Source: Nocardioides sp.
GTDB taxonomy: Bacteria > Actinomycetota > Actinomycetes > Propionibacteriales > Nocardioidaceae
Reading direction: 5' to 3'
DNA: 13,267 nucleotides
Assembly: GCA_003519585.1 (NCBI GenBank)
Contig: DOWL01000149.1
Location: 431-13,697, forward strand
Part shown: piece by piece, positions 1 to 7,168 of the stretch
Layout of the letters: each line of letters begins with the position of its first letter
How positions within the stretch are numbered: the first letter of the stretch is position 1
Notes under the pieces: model-generated
What the model was told of the DNA's origin: nothing
The model's database searches: none
What the model saw: only the letters and a program-made list of their open reading frames with translations
Program-made: the position numbers and the translations under genes

Positions 1-81
1 TGCGCTCGCGGCTCAACCAGCGGTAGCGGTGTTTTCGAGACGCTCACTGCGCTCGCGGCTCAACCACCGGACGGTGGTTGA
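1..81. repeat. REP-like palindromic repeat element, partly duplicated
   Basis: A 19-bp word (TGCGCTCGCGGCTCAACCA) occurs at 1-19 and again at 48-66, so the window opens inside one copy and holds a second. The second copy is preceded by TTTTCGAGACGCTCACTGC (33-51) and runs into a perfect inverted repeat: TCAACCACCG at 60-69 pairs with CGGTGGTTGA at 72-81. The arrangement (TTTCGAGACGCTC, TGCGCTCG, CTCAACCACCGG) resembles, from memory, a short palindromic repeat scattered between genes in Nocardioides genomes; that comparison is recollection, not a search. The hairpin arm supplies the stop codon of the minus-strand gene that ends here and could also act as its terminator, although no T-run follows. 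Confidence 0.7.
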
Positions 82-764
82 ACCCGAAGGCGCGTTGGCG
101 CGTCCGCGGTGGGGGACTCAGCCCGGGGTCGGCGGCCCTGTACGGCGAAGACGGCGAGGCACATGATCCAGACGCTGATGCAGACGATGTGCACGCGTTG
201 GCTGACGCCGACGGCCCAGGCCGGGTTGTCGGTGGCTTGGAAATAGGTGAACAGCAGGCTGGTCACGACGCCGCCGATCCAGAAGATCCACCACGCCGCG
301 CGGGCGAACCAGAGCGGCCCGGTGCGCCGCGTCGCGAGCCAGGCCGCGGCCACGCCGACGTACAGCGCCGTATCCGAGGCGATGCTGCTGCCGTCGTGGA
401 TGGCGTTCTGCACCGCGCCGCCGACGCAGGTGACATCGGGTCCGCAGGCCTCGGGCACGAACGCCGCCGTGGCCGCGCCGATGCCGAAGACTACGGTCGA
501 CCAGACCACGACCTCGCGCCAGGCGCCGCGGGGAAGCGCGGCGCGTACCCAGGGCAGGAGACAGGCGACGAGTACGACGCAGATCACGTCGGTCACGCGC
601 AGGAACATCGCGTTGGGCTGCCCGTGCGCCTCGAGTTGGCTGACGATGTCGTAGAGGCCGACGTACCGGGTGCGGGTGAAGTCGAGGAGGAAGTTCGAGT
701 AGAGCAGTGCTGCCGCCGCGCCGCACACGAGTAGCGCGACGTCGCCGCGATCGAGCCGCCTCAT
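60..764 (-). CDS. DUF998-type integral membrane protein
   Basis: A 234-residue membrane protein with about six hydrophobic helices (residues 8-28, 56-73, 84-103, 124-144, 153-173 and 186-208), an architecture like DUF998 proteins. Conserved-looking polar spots are HDGSS (123-127) in front of helix 4 and QRVH (189-192) at helix 6. No catalytic motif is visible and the function of the family is not established. The ATG at 764 overlaps the TGA of the upstream gene in an ATGA arrangement, implying translational coupling; this is the last gene of a three-gene membrane operon. The final codons (VQPPSGG) and the stop lie inside the REP-like hairpin at 60-81, so the present C-terminus may have been set by repeat insertion. 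Existence of the gene is well supported; the family call is moderate. Confidence 0.8.
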   Translation of the reverse strand: MRRLDRGDVALLVCGAAAALLYSNFLLDFTRTRYVGLYDIVSQLEAHGQPNAMFLRVTDVICVVLVACLLPWVRAALPRGAWREVVVWSTVVFGIGAATAAFVPEACGPDVTCVGGAVQNAIHDGSSIASDTALYVGVAAAWLATRRTGPLWFARAAWWIFWIGGVVTSLLFTYFQATDNPAWAVGVSQRVHIVCISVWIMCLAVFAVQGRRPRAESPTADAPTRLRVQPPSGG

Positions 765-2128
765 GACGCCGCCGCCGGTGCCAGGCCGCTCGGGCCGCCC
801 GTGGTGCGGTCGGTCGTGGTGTGCGCCGTACGACCCGTCGCCCAGGCGCGCGCGCTGGGGGTCGAGAGGGCGAGCAGCACCAGGACACTGCCACCCAGGC
901 TGGGCAGCGAGCCCACACCCACGGGATGACCGGTGCGGCCGATCGTCGCGATGAAGGCCGCGATCGCGGTCAGCGTGCAGACCACCATGAGCATGAGTCG
1001 AGCCCAGTTGCGACCGGCGAGGATGGCGAAGGCGAGGCCGGCGTCGATCACGATCGCGACGATCAGGCTGGCCGCGAGCACGACCTCCAACTGTTCCAGG
1101 TCATCGGGCGAGAGGCCGAAGTCGGCGAAGTACGTGGTGTCGCGGGGTGAGGCGAGCAGCACGACGATCAGCCCGATGTAGGCAAGGGAGCGGATCAGGG
1201 CGATGCCGGCTCCGGCGATCGTGGACGCGGGCCGCTTGCGGCCCGACGCGGGCTCCGCGACGAGGACGCCATCCGCCTCGGGAACCTGCCGCAGGTCCAG
1301 CACCGGGAGGTCGCCGTCGGTGCGGATCCGGTCGCCGCCGCCGTTGCGGGAGTGGTAGCCCGAGGAGAAGTTCTCGAGCACGACCAGCTCCGCGCGCGGC
1401 TCGGCGGCGGTGACGCTCGCGACGACGAAATCCCGCTCGACGTCGGTGTTCTCGTCGATCTTGTGGGTGATCTGGAGGGTGAACAGGGAGAGCCCGACGC
1501 TGCGGTCGTAGGTGGCGGCGGCCAGCCAGTCGACCGCGAAGCCCCCGGGGAGCAGCCAGTCGTCGGGACACCGCCAGAAGCGCACGTGGTGCCGGCGAGC
1601 TGGGCTGCCGGCCACCTGCTGTTCGTAGGCGAAGTCCTGGCGGCGGTCGAAGAGGTGCAGGGGACTCACCGGCGCCGAGGCGTAGCTGCGTCGTCCCAGC
1701 GTGTTCTTGACGATGGCCGTCCCGGTGCGCATGGTCAGTTGGTCCGCGCGCGTCCAGCCGGCCGAGGTCATCGCGGCGTGGAGCTGCTCCTCGGAGCCGT
1801 GCAACGCCAGGTTCACGGGGTCGCCGAGCAGCCCGTCGCTGGTGCGGGTCCGGCCGATGAAGTAGCCGGGCAGGTAGAGCCCAGTCAGGATCCGGTGCAG
1901 TCGCGGCAGGACCAGGTAGGTCACGTAGATCCAGAAGACGAGCAGCAGCAGCGTCGGCCAGCCGGGCCGGACGCCGTCACGGAACAGGACGTAGGCGTAC
2001 CACGCCGCGATCAGGCCGGAGATGGCGAAGAACCAGGCGTCGACCTTGTCGGCCAGAGTCTCGCGCTCCTCCTCGGACTGGCCCGTCACGACGAGACCAC
2101 GGACTCGGGCCAAGTGCGCATGGCTCAT
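761..2128 (-). CDS. LssY C-terminal domain membrane protein
   Basis: A 455-residue protein that looks like the LssY_C family (named after the C-terminal part of Legionella LssY). Two N-terminal helices (about 31-51 and 57-78) precede a soluble domain with the family-like signature GDPVNLALHGSEEQLHAAM (102-120) followed by AGW, then SPLHLFDRRQDFAYEQ (155-170) and RRHHVRFWR (178-186). Three to four more helices follow (about 304-326, 346-370, 376-398, 405-424). The biochemical role of this domain is unknown. The start is the ATG at 2128: it overlaps the TGA of the upstream MarC gene as ATGA and gives an N-terminus leading directly into the first helix. The frame stays open further upstream, but that stretch is only a shadow inside the MarC gene. 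The gene ends in another ATGA overlap with the DUF998-type gene. Confidence 0.82.
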   Translation of the reverse strand: MSHAHLARVRGLVVTGQSEEERETLADKVDAWFFAISGLIAAWYAYVLFRDGVRPGWPTLLLLVFWIYVTYLVLPRLHRILTGLYLPGYFIGRTRTSDGLLGDPVNLALHGSEEQLHAAMTSAGWTRADQLTMRTGTAIVKNTLGRRSYASAPVSPLHLFDRRQDFAYEQQVAGSPARRHHVRFWRCPDDWLLPGGFAVDWLAAATYDRSVGLSLFTLQITHKIDENTDVERDFVVASVTAAEPRAELVVLENFSSGYHSRNGGGDRIRTDGDLPVLDLRQVPEADGVLVAEPASGRKRPASTIAGAGIALIRSLAYIGLIVVLLASPRDTTYFADFGLSPDDLEQLEVVLAASLIVAIVIDAGLAFAILAGRNWARLMLMVVCTLTAIAAFIATIGRTGHPVGVGSLPSLGGSVLVLLALSTPSARAWATGRTAHTTTDRTTGGPSGLAPAAAS

Positions 2129-2727
2129 CGTGGCAGGTCCAGGACGCCGTGAGTGACTAGCTCCACGCCTATCGCCAAGATGAGGAATCCCATGACGCGC
2201 ACCAGGGCGCTGACGACCTCCGGTCCCACCTTGGTGACCAGCGGGGTCGCCCACTGCAGGAGCAGGGCCAGACCGAGCGTGATCGTCCCGATGGCGAAGA
2301 CGATGCCGAGGTGTGCGGGCACGCCCTCGTGGCGGGCCGCCAGGGCGATGACGACGCCGATCGCGCCGGGCCCGGCCACGATCGGGAGGGCCATGGGGCA
2401 CATTGCGATGTCCGGGCGTGCGCCGTTCGACGTCGGGCTGGTGAAGCCCTCGCGTTGGCTGAGCATCCCGAACCCGGCGTACGCGACCACGAGGCCCCCT
2501 GCGATCTGGAGGGCGTAGAGAGAGATGCCGAAGGCGTGCAGGACCAGCGTGCCGAGCACGGCGAAGGCCGCGAGCACGATGAAGGAGTAGAGGCCGACGA
2601 GCAGCGCTTGGCGCCGAGCCTCCCTTCGTTCGAACGACTCGGTCATGCCGGCGTACGCCGCGAGGACGAAGACGGGGTTGGTCACAGGGAGCAGGGCGCC
2701 GAGCGCGGCGAGGTAGACGGTGGCCAC
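2125..2727 (-). CDS. MarC family integral membrane protein
   Basis: A 200-residue, six-helix membrane protein of the MarC (UPF0056) family. Diagnostic features are the early NP pair (PVTNP, 14-18), the conserved PMALPIVAGPGAI segment (111-123), and helices at about 3-25, 41-63, 70-88, 115-131, 139-159 and 172-193. Length and helix number match the family. Despite the name, Escherichia coli MarC has not been shown to cause antibiotic resistance and the transport substrate is unknown. The start is a GTG at 2727 with no clear Shine-Dalgarno; an ATG two bases upstream is out of frame. It is the first gene of a three-gene operon with the LssY_C and DUF998-type genes. The promoter should lie in 2728-2815, but I could not define a convincing one. 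Confidence 0.9.
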   Translation of the reverse strand: MATVYLAALGALLPVTNPVFVLAAYAGMTESFERREARRQALLVGLYSFIVLAAFAVLGTLVLHAFGISLYALQIAGGLVVAYAGFGMLSQREGFTSPTSNGARPDIAMCPMALPIVAGPGAIGVVIALAARHEGVPAHLGIVFAIGTITLGLALLLQWATPLVTKVGPEVVSALVRVMGFLILAIGVELVTHGVLDLPR

Positions 2728-2816
2728 ATCGGAAGTTCTACGGGTCGAGGAGGGCCGGCACCCCCGGTGAAATGTGCAGTCCTGCCGCTGTGACTACCAG
2801 GTCGAAAGAAATGACC

Positions 2817-2847
2817 GAAGGGGCGCAGGGAGACCCTGCGCCCCTTC
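2817..2847 (-). terminator. Strong hairpin terminator
   Basis: A perfect 14-bp stem pairs 2817-2830 (GAAGGGGCGCAGGG) with 2834-2847 (CCCTGCGCCCCTTC) around a three-base AGA loop. On the minus strand it is followed by a moderately T-rich stretch (GGTCATTTCTTTCGA). It lies 44 bases past the stop of the DUF1453-like gene and before the MarC operon start, so it most likely terminates the former. Confidence 0.85.
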
Positions 2848-2890
2848 CGGGAGCTGTTTTGCTGCGGACCGTCGGCCCGCCGTACGGCGC

Positions 2891-3391
2891 TCAGACGCCG
2901 ACGTGCTGGTCCCGACGGATCGCCGTCGTGACGGTGCCGGTCAGGGCGCGCGCTCGGTTGCGGACGATCTCGGCCTGGGCCGCGACCATCACGGCGATCA
3001 TGACCATGATCTCGCCGAAGCCGGCGGTGTCGCGGACGCCCTCGAAGTACTCCCAGGTGCCCATGCCGAACTTCACGGCCACCAGGCCGAGGAACAGGCC
3101 CACGGTGAGCGCGGTGCCCTGACGCAGGACGCTGCCGTCCGCGTCGACCCAGACCTTGGTCAGGTAGCCGCGGGCCACGCCCACGACGACGCTCAGGAGG
3201 ATGCTCACGGCGAGCAGCGTGATGGACAGCGCGGTGTGAGGGAGGGCGAAGCCGCCGACCGCGACACCGACGATCGCGTAGATCAGGGCGAGCTTGAAGC
3301 GGCCCTTGTCGCGGACCTCGCTCACCTGGGTCTGCTTGTAGATGGCATATCCCGTCATGGCCAGGATGGCGATGATCTCGACGGCGTTCAT
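2891..3391 (-). CDS. DUF1453/CcdC-like integral membrane protein
   Basis: A 166-residue protein with about four helices (1-18, 34-50, 53-74, 93-109) and another hydrophobic stretch near 126-139. The central segment RGYLTKVWVDADGSVLRQGTA (74-94) resembles the loop of DUF1453/CcdC-like proteins, where an RG...T.VW...DG..R.G pattern links two helices. No enzymatic motif or cysteine pair is present, so a redox role is not supported. I chose the ATG at 3391 rather than the upstream in-frame ATG at 3424 because AGGAG sits 9 bases in front of it and the protein then begins with its first helix. It is monocistronic: a terminator follows and the divergent gene starts at 3616. The 224-base gap 3392-3615 must hold both promoters; I saw no clear consensus there. 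Confidence 0.8.
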   Translation of the reverse strand: MNAVEIIAILAMTGYAIYKQTQVSEVRDKGRFKLALIYAIVGVAVGGFALPHTALSITLLAVSILLSVVVGVARGYLTKVWVDADGSVLRQGTALTVGLFLGLVAVKFGMGTWEYFEGVRDTAGFGEIMVMIAVMVAAQAEIVRNRARALTGTVTTAIRRDQHVGV

Positions 3392-3615
3392 GGTGCGGCA
3401 CTCCTCTGGTTGTTGGTGGGCCACGAGCTGGTGCTTGCGGTGCTCCGAACGCTGTCACCGATCCGGCCCGGCTCACCTGTGTGGAACTCCCAGGAATCAC
3501 CAGGGCAGGACTGCGTACTTCGCAGGGGGTGCTCGACCCGCTGACGCGGATAGACATTTCCAGTCGGTGCAGAAGCCCGGCTCAACCCCTAGAAGAACGA
3601 AGGAAGCAAGCAACC

Positions 3616-4017
3616 ATGAACACCAAGAAGTTCGGCGCCATCGCCATGGTCACCGCCCTGCCGCTGGTCGCGCTCGGCGCCACGGTGAGTGCCGCCGAGG
3701 CCGCACCGGCGCCGCAGACGAAGATCTCTGCGAACGTCTCCGACAAGACCCCCGCCGCCGGCAAGCGGTTCACCGTCTCGGGCAAGTTCACCGCGCAGGG
3801 CACGGCGGCCGCGAACCAGGTCGTGAAGGTCCAGGCCGAGCAGGCCAACGGCACCTGGAAGACCCTGACCGGCGCCAAGGAGCGCACCACCGCCAAGGGC
3901 GCCTACGACATCGCGGTCATCCTCAACGCCAAGGGTCAGCGCGACCTGCGAGTCGTCGGAGTCGGCACCGGTAACCAGCCGAACGCCGTCCGGACCTTCA
4001 CCGTGACGGTCCACTGA
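3616..4017 (+). CDS. Small exported Ig-like beta-sandwich protein, unknown function
   Basis: A 133-residue protein with a classic Sec signal peptide: MNTKK, a hydrophobic core (6-25) and an Ala-rich cleavage region (AEAAPAP, cut near residue 29 or 30). The mature part, about 100 residues, alternates short beta-strand-like segments (FTVSGKFTAQG, VVKVQAEQ, WKTLTG, GAYDIAVILNAKG, LRVVGVG, RTFTVTV), as in bacterial Ig-like or fibronectin-like domains. It has no cysteine, lipobox, sortase motif or anchor, so it should be released or loosely wall-bound. The start is supported by AAGGAAG about 9 bases before the ATG at 3616. A frame extends upstream to 3481, but that lacks an RBS and would bury the signal peptide. 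A terminator follows the gene. A specific ligand or partner cannot be read from the sequence. Confidence 0.85.
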   Translation: MNTKKFGAIAMVTALPLVALGATVSAAEAAPAPQTKISANVSDKTPAAGKRFTVSGKFTAQGTAAANQVVKVQAEQANGTWKTLTGAKERTTAKGAYDIAVILNAKGQRDLRVVGVGTGNQPNAVRTFTVTVH

Positions 4018-4055
4018 GTCCCACGGGCCCAGTGAGAGTCACCCGTCTGAGGGTG

Positions 4056-4079
4056 CCCGGCCACCGCTGGGTGGCCGGG
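4056..4079 (+). terminator. Hairpin terminator after the exported protein gene
   Basis: A 10-bp stem pairs CCCGGCCACC (4056-4065) with GGTGGCCGGG (4070-4079) around a GCTG loop, 38 bases after the stop codon at 4017. There is no T-tract, which is common for high-GC actinobacterial terminators. Confidence 0.65.
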
Positions 4080-4089
4080 GCCCTCGGTC

Positions 4090-4140
4090 GCCAGCCCCTC
4101 GCCAGCCCCTCGCCATCTACGCAGCCCGTCTACGCAGCCC
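4090..4140 (+). repeat. Two adjacent short tandem duplications in the MFS leader
   Basis: The 11-bp unit GCCAGCCCCTC occurs at 4090-4100 and 4101-4111, followed by GCC, and the 12-bp unit TCTACGCAGCCC occurs at 4116-4127 and 4129-4140. Both pairs lie directly in front of the RBS and start of the MFS gene. They look like recent slippage duplications in the leader; any regulatory effect is unknown. Confidence 0.7.
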
Positions 4141-4151
4141 TAGGAACTCCG

Positions 4152-5672
4152 ATGAGCACCAGCCTCACGACCGCCAAGCCCGAGCCGGCGACCCCGCCCG
4201 TCCCGCACCGCGCCGTCACCGCCGTCGTCTGCATCGCGCTCGCAGCGGTCGTCGCTGCCATGTCGTCGCTCAACGTGGCGCTGCCTGACATCGCCCGCTC
4301 GACCCACGCCGACTCGACCCAGCTCACCTGGATCGTCGACGCTTACTCACTCTTCTTCGCCGCCCTGCTGCTACCCGCGGGCGCCCTCGGCGACCGGTTC
4401 GGCCGCCGGCTCACCCTCCTGGTCGGGCTCGGCATCTTCGGCGTCGGCTCGGCCATCGCCATGACGGCCGGCGGTGCGCCCGAGCTGATCGTGCTCCGCG
4501 CCGTACTCGGCCTCGGTGCCGCGCTGGTCATGCCCGCGACCCTGTCCACCATCACCGGGACCTTCTCGGCGGCCCAGCGGACCAAGGCGGTCAGCATCTG
4601 GGCCGGTGTGGCCGGCGGCAGCGCCGTCCTCGGCGTCCTGGCCTCGGGCACCCTCCTGGAGTTCTGGAGCTGGCGCTCGATCTTCGCGCTCAACGTGGTC
4701 CTCGCGGCGATCGCCATCGTCGGCACCTTCCGGTTCGTGCCCGAGTCGGCGGACCCGAACGCGCCCCGGCTCGACGTGTCCGGCGCACTGCTCGCGGTCA
4801 CCGGCCTGTTCGTCCTCGTCTACTCGATCATCGAGGCACCGACCTACGGCTGGACCGCCGCTCGCACACTCGGCGGGCTCGCGATCGGGCTCGCTGTGCT
4901 CGCGGGCTTCGTGCTCTTCGAGCGGCGTACGGCGAACCCACTGCTCAACCCACGGATCTTCGGCCACCGCGGACTGGCGGCCGGCAGCATGTCGATCTTC
5001 GTCCAGTTCTTCGCGTTCTACGGCTTCATCTTCGTGGTGCTGCAGTACCTGCAGCTGGCCCGCGGCGACTCCCCGCTGGTCTCGGCGGTCTCGATGCTGC
5101 CGATGGCGATCACCATGATGCCGACGGCGCGGTTGGTCCCGCGGCTGGTCAGCCGGGTCGGCGCCAAGGTCGTCTGCTGCACAGGTCTCGTGCTGGTCGC
5201 CTGCGGCCTGTTCGTCATCGCCCAGGTCGACGCCTCCAGCCCGTACTGGCTCCTGCTCTGCGGTCTGCTCCCGCTCGGTGCCGGCATGGGCGCCGCGATG
5301 ACCCCCGCCACGAGCGCGATCACCGAGGCGCTCCCCGCGGCGCAGCAGGGTGTCGGCTCGGCCGTCAACGACCTGTCCCGTGAGCTCGGAGGTGCCCTCG
5401 GCATCGCCGTCGTGGGCAGCGTCCTCTCGTCGGTCTACCGCAGCAACTTCACGATGCCGCACCTGTCCGACGTACCGAGCGGCGCCGCCGCCGGTCTGGT
5501 CGAGAAGGCCCAGGGGTCCTACGCGATCGCGGCCCACATCGGTGGACCGGTCGCCCAGGCGGGCACCAGCGCCTTCGTCGACGCACTCCACCTCGCCCTG
5601 CTCATCTGTGCCTCCGCAGCGCTCGCGGCCGCCGTCCTGGTCGCCGTCGTTCTTCCCAAGAAAGGCTCCTGA
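4152..5672 (+). CDS. MFS transporter, DHA2 (14-helix drug:H+ antiporter) type
   Basis: A 506-residue major facilitator with about 14 membrane helices, the normal size for the DHA2/EmrB-QacA group, which mainly exports drugs and other small molecules using the proton gradient. Visible landmarks are NVALPDI (41-47) at helix 1, motif A GALGDRFGRR (77-86), the motif B-like LRAVLGLGAALVMPAT (115-130) and the motif C region GVAGGSAVLGVLASGTL (152-168). Two deviations: the helix 1 acidic residue usual in this group (LDxTxVNVALP) is absent (AAMSSLNVALP), and motif C lacks its usual proline. The start is ATG 4152, with AGGAA a few bases upstream; the longer in-frame extension to 4032 crosses a terminator and repeats and lacks membrane-protein character. 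The next gene begins 2 bases after the stop. The substrate cannot be predicted. Confidence 0.9.
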   Translation: MSTSLTTAKPEPATPPVPHRAVTAVVCIALAAVVAAMSSLNVALPDIARSTHADSTQLTWIVDAYSLFFAALLLPAGALGDRFGRRLTLLVGLGIFGVGSAIAMTAGGAPELIVLRAVLGLGAALVMPATLSTITGTFSAAQRTKAVSIWAGVAGGSAVLGVLASGTLLEFWSWRSIFALNVVLAAIAIVGTFRFVPESADPNAPRLDVSGALLAVTGLFVLVYSIIEAPTYGWTAARTLGGLAIGLAVLAGFVLFERRTANPLLNPRIFGHRGLAAGSMSIFVQFFAFYGFIFVVLQYLQLARGDSPLVSAVSMLPMAITMMPTARLVPRLVSRVGAKVVCCTGLVLVACGLFVIAQVDASSPYWLLLCGLLPLGAGMGAAMTPATSAITEALPAAQQGVGSAVNDLSRELGGALGIAVVGSVLSSVYRSNFTMPHLSDVPSGAAAGLVEKAQGSYAIAAHIGGPVAQAGTSAFVDALHLALLICASAALAAAVLVAVVLPKKGS

Positions 5673-5674
5673 CC

Positions 5675-6175
5675 GTGTCCACCCACCTCCTCCCGGCCAC
5701 CACCCGCGCGCCGGGGCTGCTGCTCAAGCGGATCGTGCTCGTCTTCGGTGCGACGTACCTCGCGATGGTCTGCGTCACCAACCTGGTCGACTTCGTGACC
5801 TCGGTGACGGGCGCGCACGAGACGTTCCTCAACTCGCAGAACTCCGGTTACATCGCTTCGATCGTGAAGATCTACTCGATGCCGAGCTGGTTCGACGACC
5901 TCGCCGTGCTGGGCGCCGCGACGATCGAGGGGATCGGCGCTCTGCTCTTCGTCCGGGCGCTGCGCCGCTTCCGTGGTGGCGGCACCGGTCTCACCGAGGT
6001 CTACCAGGCGCTCGCGTGGAACATCGTGGTCTGGTTCGGCTTCATCGTCGGCACCGAGTTCTTCATCGCCTACCCGTCCGAAAGCCCGTTCCGCGAACTC
6101 CTCGGACTCGGCTTCCTGATGACGCTGATCGTCACGCTGGTGCCCGATGCGCCGGGGGTGATCCGGGCCGAGTGA
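5675..6175 (+). CDS. Small four-helix membrane protein, possibly DUF2165-like
   Basis: A 166-residue hydrophobic protein with about four helices: 17-36, 76-95, 112-132 and 140-157. The pattern (helix 1 ending in TNLVDF, helix 2 with an embedded glutamate in TIEGIGAL, helix 3 WFGFIVGTEFF, then a final helix) recalls the DUF2165 group of small integral membrane proteins, but similarity by eye is weak. It starts with GTG at 5675, only 2 bases after the MFS stop, with AAGG about 9 bases upstream inside the end of the MFS gene, so the two are almost certainly co-transcribed. It could be an accessory partner of the transporter or simply a neighbour; no functional motif decides this. Confidence 0.8.
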   Translation: MSTHLLPATTRAPGLLLKRIVLVFGATYLAMVCVTNLVDFVTSVTGAHETFLNSQNSGYIASIVKIYSMPSWFDDLAVLGAATIEGIGALLFVRALRRFRGGGTGLTEVYQALAWNIVVWFGFIVGTEFFIAYPSESPFRELLGLGFLMTLIVTLVPDAPGVIRAE

Positions 6176-6221
6176 CTCGGGGCTTGCCACATCCAAATCC
6201 GCGAACCTGCGCGTTGTGCTC

Positions 6222-6385
6222 TACCCTTGGTCCTGTTGAAGGGACGGTTCTACGACCGTCCTGGCCGCGCACAAAGGTGCGGCTCGTGTCTCTTGCTCCT
6301 GGTTTCGGTTCGCTGGACATCAGCAGGTGGATGTCTTCAGCGGCTCGAGGGCACGGTGTCCTCGGCACGAACAAGGGAAAAGATC
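6222..6385 (+). promoter_or_regulatory. Long structured leader of the cold shock gene, with candidate -10
   Basis: No gene fits between 6176 and 6385. A TACCCT hexamer at 6222-6227 is a possible -10; it would give a leader of about 150 bases. No good -35 is visible, so the promoter is tentative. Three hairpins lie in the leader: GGACGGT/ACCGTCC (6242-6248 with 6255-6261), GACATC/GATGTC (6316-6321 with 6330-6335) and CGAGG/CCTCG (around 6346-6363). The RBS AAGGG sits at 6373-6377. Cold shock genes in other bacteria, such as E. coli cspA, have long structured leaders that control translation with temperature; the same role here is inferred. Confidence 0.45.
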
Positions 6386-6589
6386 ATGGCTCAGGGAACC
6401 GTCAAGTGGTTCAACGCCGACAAGGGCTTCGGCTTCATCGCTCAGGACGGCGGCGGCGAGGACGTGTTCGTCCACTACTCCGCGATCCAGACCAGCGGCT
6501 TCAAGTCGCTCGATGAGAACCAGAAGGTCGAGTTCGATCTCGCCTCCGGCCCCAAGGGTCCGCAGGCCGAGAACGTCCGCGTCTCCTGA
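6386..6589 (+). CDS. cspA: Cold shock protein (CspA family)
   Basis: A complete 67-residue single cold-shock domain that binds single-stranded nucleic acid and acts as an RNA chaperone in the cytoplasm. Both RNA-binding motifs are present: RNP1 KGFGFI (13-18) and RNP2 VFVH (27-30). The N-terminal [15 protein letters not shown] is canonical and the length is typical. The start at 6386 has AAGGG 8 bases upstream. The gene stands alone: a leader of more than 150 bases precedes it and a hairpin terminator begins 9 bases after its stop. Whether it is cold-induced or constitutive cannot be told, since actinobacteria carry several paralogues. Confidence 0.97.
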   Translation: MAQGTVKWFNADKGFGFIAQDGGGEDVFVHYSAIQTSGFKSLDENQKVEFDLASGPKGPQAENVRVS

Positions 6590-6597
6590 CTCACCAC

Positions 6598-6636
6598 GAA
6601 GAGCCCCGACCGCCACACGTGCGGCCGGGGCTCTTC
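6598..6636 (+). terminator. Hairpin terminator of the cold shock gene, possibly bidirectional
   Basis: GAAGAGCCCCG (6598-6608) pairs with CGGGGCTCTTC (6626-6636), an 11-bp outer stem, and an inner CCGC/GCGG stem (6610-6613 with 6621-6624) extends it. It follows the cspA stop closely. Because rnpB is transcribed toward it from the right, it could also block transcripts coming the other way. Confidence 0.85.
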
Positions 6637-6683
6637 GCACGTCTGGCCGTCTCGGCGAGGACCGTCGCGAAGACCGTCATCCG

Positions 6684-6707
6684 CCCCGGTCGTTTGAGCG
6701 ACCCGGG
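6684..6707 (-). terminator. Probable terminator downstream of rnpB
   Basis: On the minus strand CCCGGGTCG (6707-6699) can pair with CGACCGGGG (6692-6684) around a 6-base loop, with one bulged G. It lies 24 bases beyond the RNase P RNA 3' end. No T-tract follows, so the call is moderate. Confidence 0.5.
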
Positions 6708-6730
6708 TGCATGACCTCCTGGCGAGGTGG

Positions 6731-7162
6731 GGCGGACGGGCTGGCCTGTAGGCCGGGTTCTGTTTCCAGGTCCCTCGCGGGCCCTGGTCGGCGACCATCC
6801 ATCTACGGATGCCGTTGCCGACATCCTCCAGCGGTCTACCCGCGTACTCGGGCGGGCCGCCCTCAGTCGCACGCGCGCCCGGTGCCCGAAGGCACTGGAC
6901 TTCTTGACCTTGCTCCAGGTGGGGTTTGCCTAGCCGGCCCGGTCGCCCGGGTCGCTGGTGGTCTCTTGCACCACCGTTTCACCCTTACCCCTCTCTCTGA
7001 CGAATCAGGGGGAGAGGCGGTCTGTTCTCTGTGGCACTGTCCCGCGGGTCACCCCGGGTGGGTGTTACCCACCACCTTGCCCTGTGGAGCCCGGACCTTC
7101 CTCGGCGCCGTCCTCCCGTCTCCGGGAGTACGTCGACGCGGTCGCCCGGCCAGCCCGTCCGC
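6731..7162 (-). ncRNA. rnpB: RNase P RNA, bacterial type A
   Basis: This is the catalytic RNA of ribonuclease P, which removes 5' leaders from pre-tRNAs. All the universally conserved blocks appear in order on the minus strand: GAGGAAGGTCCGGGCTCCAC followed by AGGGCAAGGTGGTGGGTAAC (7103 down to about 7060), ACAGAGAACAGACCGC (7032-7017), GGTGAAACGGTGG...AAGAGACCACC (6983-6957), AGGCAAACCCCACC (6931-6918) and the 3' block ACAGAACCCGGCCTA (6762-6748). The ends are set by helix P1: GCGGACGGGCTGG at 7162-7150 pairs with CCAGCCCGTCCGC at 6743-6731, 13 bp. About 432 nt is normal for an actinobacterial type A RNA. It lies 58 bases downstream of the transglutaminase stop on the same strand. Confidence 0.97.
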
Positions 7163-7168
7163 AGGAGA

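Noticed and set aside
3511..3525. Small hairpin CTGCG/CGCAG upstream of the exported protein gene
   Set aside because: Only 5 bp with no conserved riboswitch or terminator context; expected by chance in GC-rich DNA.
4371..5591. Minus-strand 406-codon frame
   Set aside because: Antisense shadow of the MFS gene; composed of Asp, Arg, Glu and Gly with no hydrophobic or domain pattern.
6168..6180. Hairpin CCGAG/CTCGG around the stop of the small membrane protein gene
   Set aside because: Five base pairs with a three-base loop is too weak to call a terminator.
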